Below are positions 34,304-44,181 of a stretch of DNA of 64,000 nt, in pieces. The notes beneath the pieces were generated by a model. That model worked only from the letters and a program-made list of their open reading frames with translations, was not told where the DNA came from and ran no database searches. How positions within the stretch are numbered: position 1 is the first letter of the stretch; each line of letters starts with the position of its first letter. The position numbers and the translations under genes were made by a program. Origin of the DNA: Pseudoalteromonas sp. UG3-2 (lineage in GTDB: Bacteria; Pseudomonadota; Gammaproteobacteria; Enterobacterales; Alteromonadaceae); contig NZ_JAWLJU010000002.1 of assembly GCF_037120705.1 (NCBI RefSeq), positions 248,001-312,000 on the forward strand, read 5' to 3'.

Positions 34304-35650
34304 TTAGATTGAGTTTAAGAACACCGCAGCGATGGCCAATGGGCAAACAAAGCGGATGTACCATGGCCATACTTTCCAAAATAGGCTGCTTGCCACGTCT
34401 GGGCAGCCTGTTTCAATCTCCTTAAGCAATTTAGCCCGATGCCACATCCAACCCACGAAAATACAACACATCATGCCTAGCAGTGGCTGGCCAAATTTGG
34501 TGGTGAGTGTTACCACAAAGCCAAACAACGACTCTAAATTAAATAGAATAGTGAGACTGACAACGGTGATAAGCGCGCCTATTAGCCAGGTTGCTTGAAT
34601 ACGGTTAAGAGCAAAGCGTTCCACCGCGTATGACACCGGCGCTTCCAACATAGAAATGGACGAAGTCAGTGCGGCAATGCTCATTAAGGCAAAAAAGGCA
34701 AAGCTAACAAATAGGCCGATATAGCCCATGCTATCGAACAGCGCCGGTAACACTTGGAATACTAGGGTGTCTTCTTTAAGCAAACTGCCGTCGGCGGCAA
34801 AGATTTCCACCCCTTGTGCCTGAGCTACGTACATGGCTGGGATGATAAGCAGGCCTGCAACAAAGGCAATAAAGACATCAATTAGCGTGACCAGTGCCCC
34901 TAACGAAACCAAATTTTCGCGTTTACTAATGTAGGAGCCATAAATAATCATCACACTGGTACCTAGGGAAAGTGAGAAGAAGGCTTGACCCAAGGCATCG
35001 ACCAATAACTGTGGTTGTAGCACCGATGAAAAGTCCGGCACCAGGTACACTTGCAATCCGGTTAACGCGCCATCTTGCGTTAGCACATAAGCAATGAGCA
35101 TAAAGAGAATACCCAGCAAGGCAGGCATCAAGCGTTTTGACCACTTTTCGATACCGTTTTCTACCCCTTTGCTAATGATCAGTACGGTCAGGGCAATAAA
35201 GCCGGCGGTGAAAATAATATTACGCGACAACGACGAGTCTTCTAACCAGTGTTGCGCGCCAGAAAGCGCAGTCAACTCAGCCACCGGCTCAAGTGTGGCG
35301 CTAAACATCCAGCCTGCCACAATGGCATAAAAGCTGAGGATTAATCCGGCGCAAATAATGCCACCAAAGCCCACTACAAACGCCAATTTACTTTGCCACG
35401 CTGAGCGCGTAAGTTTACGTAATGAAGAAACGGCATTCGCTTGGCCGTGACGACCAATAACCAGCTCTGCCATCAATGCTGGGTATGCTAAGCAAAATGC
35501 TAACACTAAATACACTAAGACAAACGCAGCACCGCCATTAGACGCGGTTTGTGTTGGAAAGCCCCAAATGTTGCCCAGACCGACTGCCGAACCGGCGGCA
35601 GCCATAATAAAACCAAAGCGAGAGCTAAACTCTCCTCGGATATTGCTCAT
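34304..35650 (-). CDS. Sodium-dependent transporter, NSS (SNF) family
   Basis: This LeuT-fold Na+-coupled symporter has 448 residues and about 11 membrane helices, as is usual for bacterial NSS members. TM1 carries the unwound Na+/substrate site, FGFIMAAAGSAVGLGNIWGF followed by PTQTASNGGAAFVLVY. TM6 (LGQAFFSLSLGTSVMIIYGSY) provides the other half of the binding pocket. Substrates in this family are amino acids or small amines; which one is not predictable. It stands alone. The 223-base gap to the sensor kinase gene contains no feature I can support. Confidence 0.92.
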   Translation of the reverse strand: MSNIRGEFSSRFGFIMAAAGSAVGLGNIWGFPTQTASNGGAAFVLVYLVLAFCLAYPALMAELVIGRHGQANAVSSLRKLTRSAWQSKLAFVVGFGGIICAGLILSFYAIVAGWMFSATLEPVAELTALSGAQHWLEDSSLSRNIIFTAGFIALTVLIISKGVENGIEKWSKRLMPALLGILFMLIAYVLTQDGALTGLQVYLVPDFSSVLQPQLLVDALGQAFFSLSLGTSVMIIYGSYISKRENLVSLGALVTLIDVFIAFVAGLLIIPAMYVAQAQGVEIFAADGSLLKEDTLVFQVLPALFDSMGYIGLFVSFAFFALMSIAALTSSISMLEAPVSYAVERFALNRIQATWLIGALITVVSLTILFNLESLFGFVVTLTTKFGQPLLGMMCCIFVGWMWHRAKLLKEIETGCPDVASSLFWKVWPWYIRFVCPLAIAAVFLNSI

Positions 35651-35873
35651 AATTATTATACTTCTCTAATTTTTGCTAACGGCTCAGACAATCTACTGTA
35701 ATTAAAAGGAAATAAAAAGAGTAAATTTCTTTGATTTAACACAAGGTTATGGCTGAAATTTCGCCGTAACTAAGGTGTTGCACTAACAGCTGTGAGTTTA
35801 GTTCATAAGTTAATGTTTTCACGTTTAATTTTTTCACAAAGTGAGGAGCAGTGTAGTGTCACATTTACAGCTA

Positions 35874-37160
35874 TTATTTTTCTTTACCTGGCAGGAATAA
35901 GGTAAATTTTGCCCCGCCTAAGCGCTGTGATTGACCGACTTTAGCGTAGCCATGGTGCCAATCCATCACTTTGGCGACAATAGCCAACCCTAGGCCATAG
36001 CTTTTTTCGCCGCGGTTGCGGTGAGTTTGCTCTTGGAAAAAGGGGCTAAATACTTTGTCCCAATTGCTTTGCTCAATGCCTGGGCCGTCGTCTTCAACGT
36101 GGATCAGTAGGCAGTTGGGTTGTTGCTCGGCACTAATGTGTAATTGTTGCTGGGCAAAATCGCAAGCATTACCGATAAGATTACTCAGTGCTCTGGCAAG
36201 CCAATGAAGATCGCCATTGATAACCATGTTGGGTGCAACGTCTAAGCTGCTAATGAGCTGGTTACTGTGCAGCTTAGGCTGCATTTGCGCCAGGATCTCT
36301 TTGAGGTAATGATGAAGATCTGTGGATTGTGGTTTAAGGAGGTGAGATTTTTGCTCTAAGGTGGCAAACGCCAAGTAACTGGAAAGCATGCCTTCCATTT
36401 GGTCTAAATCTTTTTCCATCCGTTTAAGATAGTGATGAACGGCATCTAGATCCTGTTCTTCGAGTGCGGCGTCAAGGCCGAACCTAAGGCAGGCAACCGG
36501 GGTGCGAATGTCATGAGATAAACTTGACGCCATCAATTTATTCTCTGCAATTAACTGCTCAATTTGATTGGCCATGCGGTTAAAGGTATTTTCTAAATCA
36601 CCAATATAAGTAAAGTGGCTTTTGTTAATTCGGGCGCTGAGATCGCCACTGGCAAAGCGTTTTGCCGCGGTATTGAGTACAATGAGACGCTTTACTAATG
36701 GCGACAAGATAAACCATAAAATGGCACCAATGCCGCCGTAAAATAATAACGTCAACTCCACGTCATACTCAGCTTGTGGTGTGTCTGGTGACCATTCAAG
36801 CTCGATAAAATCAGGAAACAAGGTGGCGTTGGTTTTTAGTAAATACACACTTTCATTTTCAATGACCAAACCACTAGGTTGCAACATTTGCTGTTTTAAC
36901 TCCAGCGGCATGGCTAAGGTCTCACCTTGTTTAAAGGCGATATTCACTTGGAATTGCTGTGCCAGTGTCTTGCTCAGGGCTTCGCGCTTTGCCGCGGGCA
37001 CGTCGGCAAGTTGCTCAACAAAGCCGGTGAGCAATTTGCTCTGCCATTGAAAGCTGTTGTCTATAGGAGCCGTTTGTTGATTAAAAATATCAATAACCCA
37101 GCCTAACGCGACAATGGAAATCAAAGCTCCGGTTAACAGGTATAAGTAAAGCTTTCTCAC
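35874..37160 (-). CDS. Sensor histidine kinase, RstB-like
   Basis: This inner-membrane two-component kinase has 428 residues: TM1 at about 5-25, a periplasmic sensor of about 105 residues, TM2 at about 136-158, HAMP, then DHp and catalytic domains. The phospho-accepting His is H216 in SSLSHDIRTPVACLRF. The N box is LIGNACDFAQQ, G1 is VEDDGPGIEQ and G2 is SYGLGLAIV, so it looks catalytically complete. It follows its response regulator by 23 bases on the same strand. The overall layout resembles RstB of E. coli; the signal sensed is unknown. Confidence 0.92.
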   Translation of the reverse strand: MRKLYLYLLTGALISIVALGWVIDIFNQQTAPIDNSFQWQSKLLTGFVEQLADVPAAKREALSKTLAQQFQVNIAFKQGETLAMPLELKQQMLQPSGLVIENESVYLLKTNATLFPDFIELEWSPDTPQAEYDVELTLLFYGGIGAILWFILSPLVKRLIVLNTAAKRFASGDLSARINKSHFTYIGDLENTFNRMANQIEQLIAENKLMASSLSHDIRTPVACLRFGLDAALEEQDLDAVHHYLKRMEKDLDQMEGMLSSYLAFATLEQKSHLLKPQSTDLHHYLKEILAQMQPKLHSNQLISSLDVAPNMVINGDLHWLARALSNLIGNACDFAQQQLHISAEQQPNCLLIHVEDDGPGIEQSNWDKVFSPFFQEQTHRNRGEKSYGLGLAIVAKVMDWHHGYAKVGQSQRLGGAKFTLFLPGKEK

Positions 37161-37183
37161 GCTGCGCTCATCATTGTGCTAGG

Positions 37184-37891
37184 TTACCAGGCAGAGGGCA
37201 CCATTAAATAGCCTTTGCCCCAAACCGTTTTGATTTTATCTGGGTTCTGCGGGTCGTCACCAAATTTTTTTCTCAGCGCCGAAATAAGCACATCAACACT
37301 GCGGTCTAAACCATCGTATTCACGGCCTTTCGTTGCCTTAAATACGGCGTCTCGTGACACCACTTCGCCGGCATGACTGGCTAAAAATTGTAATAGTAAG
37401 TACTCGGCGCTGGATACGGTGACGGCTTGTTCCCCAACGCAAACACGGCGAGCTTGAGTATCAATGCTCAATTGACCAACTTTGATTTGATGGGCTGTGT
37501 TTGGTGCTTCTGTTGGAGCTTCTTGTGCGCTTCTAACGTTGGCTTTTATCCTGGCTAATAATGCTCGTGGTCGCACTGGTTTGATAACATAGTCGCTGGC
37601 GCCCACTTCAAGACCAATGACTTCATCCATTTCTTCGTCTTTGGCGGTGAGCATGATCACTGGTTTATGGTAAAACTGGCGCAAATCACGACAGACACTG
37701 ATACCATCTTTACCGGGTAACATAACATCCAACAATACCAAATCCGGATTCAGCGTTTTTACCTGCTCTACCACTTCATCACCACGGAAGCAGCAATGGG
37801 TTTTGTAGCCCTGATTATCTAAGTATTCAGCGACCCATTGTGCTAGTGAAGCGTCATCCTCAACCAGTAAAATTGTGCCATATTGTTCCAT
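37184..37891 (-). CDS. OmpR-family response regulator, RstA-like
   Basis: This is a 235-residue response regulator with a complete receiver: acidic pair in ILLVEDDASL, phospho-Asp in PDLVLLDVMLPGKDG, Thr in VIMLTAKDEE and Lys in YVIKPVRP. The winged helix shows EYDGLDRSVDVLISALRKKF and KTVWGKGYLMVPSAW, closely like RstA. It pairs with the kinase gene 23 bases downstream. Three TGTAA[G/C] motifs 10-12 bases apart lie 61-88 bases upstream of its start, in the form typical of OmpR-family tandem sites, so it is probably autoregulated. Confidence 0.93.
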   Translation of the reverse strand: MEQYGTILLVEDDASLAQWVAEYLDNQGYKTHCCFRGDEVVEQVKTLNPDLVLLDVMLPGKDGISVCRDLRQFYHKPVIMLTAKDEEMDEVIGLEVGASDYVIKPVRPRALLARIKANVRSAQEAPTEAPNTAHQIKVGQLSIDTQARRVCVGEQAVTVSSAEYLLLQFLASHAGEVVSRDAVFKATKGREYDGLDRSVDVLISALRKKFGDDPQNPDKIKTVWGKGYLMVPSAW

Positions 37892-37951
37892 GCTTTTACT
37901 CCAAACTTACTCTGTTGCCCAGCCGAGTATAATTCTTTGACCAGGTTTGTC

Positions 37952-37979
37952 TGTAAGTAAGTGTAAGTATTCGTGTAAC
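37952..37979 (-). promoter_or_regulatory. Helically phased TGTAA repeats upstream of the RstA-like gene
   Basis: TGTAAG at 37952, TGTAAG at 37962 and TGTAAC at 37974 (plus strand) form direct repeats spaced 10 and 12 bases. On the minus strand they read GTTACA...CTTACA...CTTACA in front of the regulator. OmpR-type dimers bind tandem half-sites about one helical turn apart. Confidence 0.55.
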
Positions 37980-37989
37980 TGCCAGAGCG

Positions 37990-38793
37990 TTACTTCACAT
38001 TCAACTTTTCAATTAAGCTTTGCGCTAAATGCAGTTGCATATCAGCACTTAAGGCAGACACTTCGGTTTGGGTGCAGGCACCTGCAGTTTTCTTTAGCGC
38101 GGAAATCTTTTTCTCGATCTTGTATGGTGGCAAAGAAACCGGGTTACTACTGCGTGCTTGTCTTGCCTGTTCGGTATTTTGCGCCGCAATAAAGGCTTTT
38201 ACTTCTTGCTCGTTGGTGATGGTTTCTACTTCATTGAAAGTAAACTGCAGTGGGATACCTTGGAACCCCGCGCTGTCTATTGACGACTTGGCAAACCACA
38301 CCACATCTGAAGAGGCTTGATGTGCTAACCTCATGCTCACTGCGGCAACAATATTACTGCACTGAAAAGCTGGGGTGTTTTGCGCCAGCTCGGCGATGTA
38401 AGGGTGCGGATTTTTGGGCCTGTCCAGGGCATAGGTTTTGTTGGCGGCAAAGTCCAAGTCTAGCTGGTTTATGGTTAAGGTATAGGCTGCTTGAGGGTGA
38501 CTGACCACGTTTAACCCCTTTTGCTGCAACATCTTGCTGATTTCAGTTTTTAGGGTGTCGGTGAGGCTAACCTTATCAGCATTAATATACACACTGTCGC
38601 CACTAGCTAAAGGGTGAGCCGGAAGCTGCACCGACTTGATGCGAGCGGAGTTGAGCTCGGTACTATAGCTAATTTGGTACACCGACTTTTGCAATAGCGG
38701 TTTTTTCGGCAGCGTTAACTTCGGCGCCAACGGCGTCGTGGTCACACATCCAACAAGCAAGGTGGTACAAAGAGCTGCTAGCACTAAACGCAT
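37990..38793 (-). CDS. Unrecognised lipoprotein (267 aa)
   Basis: I do not recognise a specific family. The signal peptide ends in a lipobox (TLLVGC, Cys 16), so it is anchored to an envelope membrane. The mature part is a mixed alpha/beta domain: TLKTEISKMLQQKGLNVVS and AAYTLTINQLDLDFA resemble the repeated halves seen in YajG-like or LptE-like envelope lipoproteins, but the match is weak. A Pro/Lys-rich linker lies at residues about 23-32. It is located between the RstA-like regulator and the serine hydrolase, with an independent promoter region. Confidence 0.75.
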   Translation of the reverse strand: MRLVLAALCTTLLVGCVTTTPLAPKLTLPKKPLLQKSVYQISYSTELNSARIKSVQLPAHPLASGDSVYINADKVSLTDTLKTEISKMLQQKGLNVVSHPQAAYTLTINQLDLDFAANKTYALDRPKNPHPYIAELAQNTPAFQCSNIVAAVSMRLAHQASSDVVWFAKSSIDSAGFQGIPLQFTFNEVETITNEQEVKAFIAAQNTEQARQARSSNPVSLPPYKIEKKISALKKTAGACTQTEVSALSADMQLHLAQSLIEKLNVK

Positions 38794-38891
38794 TAAAATA
38801 CCTCAATTAAACAGTTATTTTTTATATTTTCGTGAGTTGTGCCAATTCATCATGTTAGTATGGCAAGCGAGTGTTAATGAAATGAGTCATT

Positions 38892-40130
38892 ATGAAGTCG
38901 CTAATTCTCACAATCGTCGGCGTTCTTTGTCTAAGTTGGTCTCAACTTGGACTAGCAAACGCTGGCAACGAACAATGGTCACAATTTTTAAAGCGCTATT
39001 CTAAGCAAGTCGAGCGCAAACTAAAAGAAAAATCGGTACCCGGTGCGGCTTTGTCGATCGTGCACATTCAACACGGCAGTTATGCTGTGGGGTTTGGCCG
39101 TACCAAAAGCCGTTCAGGTCGGGCGGTGGATGCCAATACGCGATTTCGCTTGGCGTCGGTATCAAAAACCTTTGCCGGCAGCCTAACCGCTAAGCTGGCC
39201 AGCGACGGATATTTTGCCATTGATGATAAAGTATCACGCTATTTACCTGAAATTGCACACGGCGATTACCAGCAGGTTAAATTATATCATTTACTAAGCC
39301 ACTCCAGTGGTTTGGTACCGAATGCCTACGATAATCTAATTGAGTCCCGTATGGATTATCCGCAAATTGTTGAACGTTTACTGCAGGTAAAAGCCTTATG
39401 CCAACCTGGTGACTGTTACGGTTATCAAAATGTGATGTTTAGCTTGATTGGCGATGTGATTAAACAAGCCACCCAAATGAGCTATCAACAATGGTTAGAT
39501 GAGTTTATTTTTGCGCCGTTAAATATGCATGATGCCGGCCTTGGTTATGAGCATATGACTTTGGATGACAACTTTGCCTGGCCTCACGTTCGTGGCCGCA
39601 AGCGTTGGCACACAGCAAGATTAAAGCAGCACTATTATAAAGTGTTGCCAGCGGCTGGGGTGAACGCCAGTGCCAGTGATATGTCGCAATGGTTAAAAGC
39701 GCAATTGGGCTTGTATCCAAATGTGTTGTCACCCGACGCACTGAGCAAACAATCGGTGCCTTACACCTTGACCAAACGCGAATTAAGAAGACGGGTGTGG
39801 CGCAAACACGTTGAAGAGGCCTATTATGGCTTAGGCTGGCGAATTTACCGCTACGATGGTCAATTACTTTATTATCACAGTGGTTGGGTACAGGGCTATC
39901 GCACTGATGTGGTGGTGATCCCAAGCTTGGGGATTGGTTTTAGTTTACTGCTTAATGCTGAAAGTGGTGTCATCAATCAATTAACCAATGACTTTATTGT
40001 GCAAGCGTTAAAGGTAAAAGAGCGGTTGTTACCAGTGCTAACGGAGCAAGAAATTGCAGCAATTAAGGCTGAGGAGCAGGCGCTGTTACAAGCAGTGGTG
40101 TCTTCATCACAGAAGACACCAAACGAGTAG
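38892..40130 (+). CDS. Exported serine hydrolase of the beta-lactamase/class C family
   Basis: This 412-residue serine hydrolase has an N-terminal signal peptide (ILTIVGVLCLSWSQLGLANA). The class C/DD-peptidase-like motifs are intact: SxxK in RLASVSKTFAG, YxN in CYGYQNVMFS, and HxG in YYHSGWVQGY. Such proteins may be D-alanyl-D-alanine peptidases, esterases, or beta-lactamase-like enzymes; true AmpC-type resistance cannot be inferred because the flanking sequence is not AmpC-like. The 3' end meets the convergent yhbY gene with a two-base gap, with no terminator between them. Confidence 0.9.
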   Translation: MKSLILTIVGVLCLSWSQLGLANAGNEQWSQFLKRYSKQVERKLKEKSVPGAALSIVHIQHGSYAVGFGRTKSRSGRAVDANTRFRLASVSKTFAGSLTAKLASDGYFAIDDKVSRYLPEIAHGDYQQVKLYHLLSHSSGLVPNAYDNLIESRMDYPQIVERLLQVKALCQPGDCYGYQNVMFSLIGDVIKQATQMSYQQWLDEFIFAPLNMHDAGLGYEHMTLDDNFAWPHVRGRKRWHTARLKQHYYKVLPAAGVNASASDMSQWLKAQLGLYPNVLSPDALSKQSVPYTLTKRELRRRVWRKHVEEAYYGLGWRIYRYDGQLLYYHSGWVQGYRTDVVVIPSLGIGFSLLLNAESGVINQLTNDFIVQALKVKERLLPVLTEQEIAAIKAEEQALLQAVVSSSQKTPNE

Positions 40131-40132
40131 GG

Positions 40133-40429
40133 TTACTGGCGAGGCAGTTGAATTTTTTTGTCTTCGCTTTGGCGATACAACACGATGATGTGGCCAATGC
40201 TTTGTACTTTGTGCGCTTTGGTCTCGCGAACGATGGCTTCAAAAATTAACTGCTTGGTTTCACGGTCATTGGTCGGTACTTTTACCTTAATCAATTCATG
40301 AATATCGAGATTTTGCTCAATTTCCGCCATGACGCCTTCTGTTAGGCCATTAGCGCCAAGAAGAACTACTGGGTTTAAGTCGTGAGCCAGCCCTTTTAGG
40401 AACTGCTTCTGTTTATTTGATAAGGTCAT
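40133..40429 (-). CDS. yhbY: YhbY, ribosome assembly RNA-binding protein (CRM domain)
   Basis: This 98-residue CRM-domain protein binds pre-50S ribosomal particles. MTLSNKQKQFLKGLAHDLNP and VVLLGANGLTEGVMAEIEQN are the canonical N-terminal features, and the GxxG loop of the KH-like fold is GANG. It is divergent from rlmE, as in E. coli, where both genes act in large-subunit biogenesis. The 86-base gap must hold both promoters. Confidence 0.96.
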   Translation of the reverse strand: MTLSNKQKQFLKGLAHDLNPVVLLGANGLTEGVMAEIEQNLDIHELIKVKVPTNDRETKQLIFEAIVRETKAHKVQSIGHIIVLYRQSEDKKIQLPRQ

Positions 40430-40515
40430 ATTGATACAATCTTATTTATTAAAAGGCTTGAATTATCGATATTCTAACGCCATCTAGACAATATTACTAA
40501 TGAGTTGTAGTTAAT

Positions 40516-41145
40516 ATGGCAAATAAAAAACATTCCGCCAGTTCGAAACGTTGGTTAAAAGAGCACGTAGAAGATCCCTATGTTCATGAGGCACAAAAAC
40601 GCGGTTACCGTTCTCGTGCAGTGTTTAAGCTTGAAGAGATCCAACAAAAAGATAAATTAATCCGCAAAGGCATGACGGTGGTTGACTTAGGTGCTGCACC
40701 GGGGAGTTGGTCGCAATACCTGGCAGAAGAAGTAGATATTAATGGTCAAGTCATTGCCTGTGACATCTTGCCTATGGATTCTTTGGCTGGAGTCGACTTC
40801 TTGCAAGGGGATTTCAGAGAAGAAGCTGTGCTGGATGCCTTGTTAGATAGAATTGACGGAAAAAATGTCGATGTGGTGTTTTCAGACATGGCGCCTAATA
40901 TGAGTGGCAACATGACAGTCGATCAATCAGGCAGTATGTACTTGGTTGAGCTAGCACTGGATATGTGTCACCAAGTTTTAAAGCCAAACGGCGCATTTGC
41001 TGTTAAGGTGTTTCAAGGCGAAGGCTTTGATCAATTCGTACAAGAAGTACGTAAATGCTTTAAGGTGGTGAAGATCCGCAAGCCAAAAGCGTCACGACCA
41101 CGTTCGCGTGAAGTTTATATAGTGGCGACGGGCTACAAACTGTAG
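40516..41145 (+). CDS. rlmE: RlmE, 23S rRNA 2'-O-ribose methyltransferase (U2552)
   Basis: RlmE (FtsJ/RrmJ) methylates U2552 in the A-loop of 23S rRNA during late 50S assembly and is heat-shock induced in E. coli. The 209-residue product shows the FtsJ core: [20 protein letters not shown], then the SAM motif [13 protein letters not shown], and [12 protein letters not shown]. The K-D-K-E tetrad is represented by K38-like KLEE, D in FSDMAPN, K in [10 protein letters not shown] and E in REVYIVA. It lies directly upstream of ftsH, with which it forms a conserved operon. Confidence 0.97.
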   Translation: MANKKHSASSKRWLKEHVEDPYVHEAQKRGYRSRAVFKLEEIQQKDKLIRKGMTVVDLGAAPGSWSQYLAEEVDINGQVIACDILPMDSLAGVDFLQGDFREEAVLDALLDRIDGKNVDVVFSDMAPNMSGNMTVDQSGSMYLVELALDMCHQVLKPNGAFAVKVFQGEGFDQFVQEVRKCFKVVKIRKPKASRPRSREVYIVATGYKL

Positions 41146-41202
41146 TACAGTTGGAAAGCATCAAGTTGAATTTAAATTTTTTGGATACATGAGGTTAACT
41201 CC

Positions 41203-43161
41203 TTGAGCGATATGGCTAAAAATCTAATACTCTGGTTGGTTATAGCGGTTGTACTGATGACCGTATTCCAGAGCTTTAACGGTGGCGAACAATACGATCG
41301 TCAAACGAGTTACACACAGTTTGTAAAGGATGTGCGCAGCGGCTCTGTGAGAGAGGTCAGTATTGACCGTCAAACAGGGGTGATCAGTGGCGTGCGTTCA
41401 AGCGGCGACCGCTTTCAAACCGTGATACCATTGACTGATTTAGACTTGGTTAATGACCTATTAAAGAACGATGTCAACATCAAAGGTGTGGCGCCTGAGG
41501 AGCAATCTTTCTTAGCCAACATCTTTATTTCATGGTTCCCAATGTTGTTATTGATCGGGGTATGGATTTTCTTCATGCGCCAGATGCAAGGCGGCGGTGG
41601 TAAAGGTGCCATGTCGTTTGGTAAAAGCAAAGCCCGGTTAATGAGTGAAGATCAGGTGAAAACCACTTTCTCAGACGTTGCTGGCTGCGATGAAGCCAAA
41701 GAAGACGTGACCGAGCTGGTTGACTTCCTACGCGACCCATCGAAATTCCAGAAACTTGGCGGCAGCATTCCCAAAGGCGTCCTAATGGTAGGCCCTCCTG
41801 GTACTGGTAAAACGCTACTGGCAAAAGCGGTGGCGGGTGAGGCGAAAGTGCCATTCTTTACCATTTCAGGTTCTGACTTTGTGGAAATGTTTGTGGGTGT
41901 AGGTGCTTCTCGAGTACGAGACATGTTCGAACAGGCCAAAAAAGCCGCACCATGTATTATTTTCATTGATGAAATCGATGCCGTAGGCCGTAAGCGTGGC
42001 GCTGGTATGGGCGGTGGTCACGATGAACGTGAGCAAACGCTAAACCAAATGCTAGTGGAAATGGATGGCTTTGAAGGCAATGAAGGCATCATTGTGATTG
42101 CTGCGACTAACCGTCCAGACGTGCTTGACCCGGCGCTGTTACGACCAGGACGTTTTGACCGTCAAGTGGTGGTGGGACTGCCTGATATTCGTGGCCGTGA
42201 GCAAATCCTTAACGTACACATGCGCAAAGTGCCACTTGATGACAATGTTGAAGCATCAGTAATCGCGCGTGGTACACCGGGTTTCTCTGGTGCTGACCTT
42301 GCCAACTTAGTTAACGAAGCGGCGTTATTTGCTGCTCGTGGTAATAAGCGCAAAGTGAGCATGGCCGAATTTGATGCTGCGAAAGATAAAATCATGATGG
42401 GTGCAGAACGTAAGTCCATGGTGATGAGCGAAGAAGAAAAAGAGATGACGGCATACCACGAGGCGGGTCACGCCATCGTTGGTCGCTTAGTACCAGAGCA
42501 CGACCCGGTGTACAAAGTCTCTATTATTCCTCGCGGTCGCGCGCTGGGTGTAACCATGTATCTACCAGAGCAAGACCGAGTAAGTCATTCGAAACAGCAC
42601 TTAGAATCCATGCTATCCAGCCTGTATGGTGGCCGTATCGCTGAAGCCATTATCTATGGCGACGACAAGGTCACAACCGGCGCCAGTAACGACATTGAAC
42701 GCGCTACTGACATCGCGAAGAAGATGGTGACGCAATGGGGCTTAAGTCCGAAGTTAGGGCCACAAATGTACCTTGAAGAGCAGAGCGAGATGTACATGGG
42801 TGGTGGCTCGCACCGCATGGCCGGTATTTCTGACGAGACTGCAAAACTGATTGACGCGGAAATAAAGGACTTTATTGATCGCAATTACAGTCGTGCTGAG
42901 CAAATTTTGAAAGATAATATTGATATCTTGCACAGTATGAAAGATGCGTTAATGAAGTATGAAACCATTGATGCGTTGCAAATTGATGACTTGATGGAAC
43001 GCCGTGATGTCCGCCCACCACGTGACGCGCATGACAGCAAACCAGAGAAAAAAGAAGCACAACCTAAAGTTGAAGAAAAGCCAGAATCAAAGGCCGAAGA
43101 GCCGCAAAATGATGATGGCAATGACAGTTCATCAAATTCAGAGCTTGATGACAAATCGTAA
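41203..43161 (+). CDS. ftsH: FtsH, membrane-anchored ATP-dependent zinc protease
   Basis: FtsH degrades misassembled membrane proteins and regulators such as LpxC and sigma-32. Two membrane segments (about residues 7-24 and 107-127) flank a periplasmic domain. The AAA module shows [15 protein letters not shown] (Walker A), [16 protein letters not shown] (Walker B), and the SRH region [19 protein letters not shown]. The zinc site is HEAGH in [13 protein letters not shown] Lys/Glu/Pro-rich tail of about 50 residues ends it. The TTG start at 41203 with GAGGTT upstream gives MSDMAKN; the ATG at 41212 (MAKN) is the E. coli K-12 style start and equally possible. A strong terminator follows. Confidence 0.97.
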   Translation: MSDMAKNLILWLVIAVVLMTVFQSFNGGEQYDRQTSYTQFVKDVRSGSVREVSIDRQTGVISGVRSSGDRFQTVIPLTDLDLVNDLLKNDVNIKGVAPEEQSFLANIFISWFPMLLLIGVWIFFMRQMQGGGGKGAMSFGKSKARLMSEDQVKTTFSDVAGCDEAKEDVTELVDFLRDPSKFQKLGGSIPKGVLMVGPPGTGKTLLAKAVAGEAKVPFFTISGSDFVEMFVGVGASRVRDMFEQAKKAAPCIIFIDEIDAVGRKRGAGMGGGHDEREQTLNQMLVEMDGFEGNEGIIVIAATNRPDVLDPALLRPGRFDRQVVVGLPDIRGREQILNVHMRKVPLDDNVEASVIARGTPGFSGADLANLVNEAALFAARGNKRKVSMAEFDAAKDKIMMGAERKSMVMSEEEKEMTAYHEAGHAIVGRLVPEHDPVYKVSIIPRGRALGVTMYLPEQDRVSHSKQHLESMLSSLYGGRIAEAIIYGDDKVTTGASNDIERATDIAKKMVTQWGLSPKLGPQMYLEEQSEMYMGGGSHRMAGISDETAKLIDAEIKDFIDRNYSRAEQILKDNIDILHSMKDALMKYETIDALQIDDLMERRDVRPPRDAHDSKPEKKEAQPKVEEKPESKAEEPQNDDGNDSSSNSELDDKS

Positions 43162-43179
43162 CATTAGGTAGAATACTAT

Positions 43180-43205
43180 AGCCCCGAGTGTTCGGGGCTT
43201 TTTTG
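43180..43205 (+). terminator. Terminator of rlmE-ftsH
   Basis: AGCCCCGA (43180-43187) pairs with TCGGGGCT (43192-43199) around GTGT, followed by six T. Confidence 0.93.
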
Positions 43206-43335
43206 TATTAATCGCTGCGTGCTTTTATCTCTGCGTCATGGGTTAGTAATGACACAATAGAGCATTGAGCAATTAATATTTAACCTTACCCTCGATACCG
43301 AAACTCATAAACAATGAAATAATAATAGGTATAAT

Positions 43336-44181
43336 ATGTACGAGCTTCGTTTACCCAGATCACGTAGGTTGGCACTTTCTCAGCCACAAGTGATGGGGAT
43401 CTTGAACGTAACACCGGATTCGTTTTCTGATGGTGGCCAATTCAATCATCTCGATAATGCCTTGCAACAAGCACAAAGCATGTTAGCGAACGGCGCGACG
43501 ATATTAGATATTGGTGGCGAGTCAACACGACCTGGAGCACCCGATGTGGCATTAGCCGAAGAGCTTGACAGGGTGATCCCAGTGATTAAGGCGGTGCGAG
43601 CAAGTTCTGATTGCGTTATCTCTGTTGACACTAGCAAGGCCGAAGTAATGCAACAGGCAATCGAGGCGGGGGCCGACATTATTAATGATGTACGTGCATT
43701 ACAAGAACCTCGAGCACTCGATGTTGCCGCTCGCTATCCTGAGGTTCCTATTTGTTTAATGCATATGCAGGGGCAACCTAGATCGATGCAAAATAATCCT
43801 CATTATGATGACTTATTTTCAGACATCAGTCAGTTTTTTCGCGCCAGGATAGCCGCATGTGAAGCCGCTGGAATAGATAAAGGTCGATTGATCTTAGACC
43901 CAGGGTTTGGTTTTGGTAAAACACTTGCCCACAACGTTGCATTATTGGGTGGTCTTAAGACGTTTAGTACGTTTGACTTACCCATTCTTGCTGGACTTTC
44001 AAGAAAGTCGATGTTTGGGCAACTACTCACTCGGGATACTCATGAACGTTTGCCAGCCAGTTTGGCGGGTGCCTTGCTTTGTGCACAGCAAGGAGCGAAC
44101 ATTATTCGCGTTCATGATGTGAAAGAAACAAGCGACGTTATTAACGTATGGTTAGCGTCGGTCAATGGAGTTACTCAATGA
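43336..44181 (+). CDS. folP: FolP, dihydropteroate synthase
   Basis: FolP condenses p-aminobenzoate with dihydropterin pyrophosphate in folate synthesis and is the sulfonamide target. The 281-residue TIM barrel shows [44 protein letters not shown] and [11 protein letters not shown] in order. The last bases overlap the glmM start (ATGA), showing translational coupling, an arrangement conserved in gammaproteobacteria. The 130-base gap after the ftsH terminator should contain the operon promoter. Confidence 0.97.
   Translation: MYELRLPRSRRLALSQPQVMGILNVTPDSFSDGGQFNHLDNALQQAQSMLANGATILDIGGESTRPGAPDVALAEELDRVIPVIKAVRASSDCVISVDTSKAEVMQQAIEAGADIINDVRALQEPRALDVAARYPEVPICLMHMQGQPRSMQNNPHYDDLFSDISQFFRARIAACEAAGIDKGRLILDPGFGFGKTLAHNVALLGGLKTFSTFDLPILAGLSRKSMFGQLLTRDTHERLPASLAGALLCAQQGANIIRVHDVKETSDVINVWLASVNGVTQ

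Noticed and set aside
38892-40130. AmpC-type beta-lactamase and resistance gene
   Set aside because: The SxxK, YxN and HxG motifs are shared by many esterases and DD-peptidases. The surrounding sequence does not look like AmpC and no AmpR-type regulator is adjacent.
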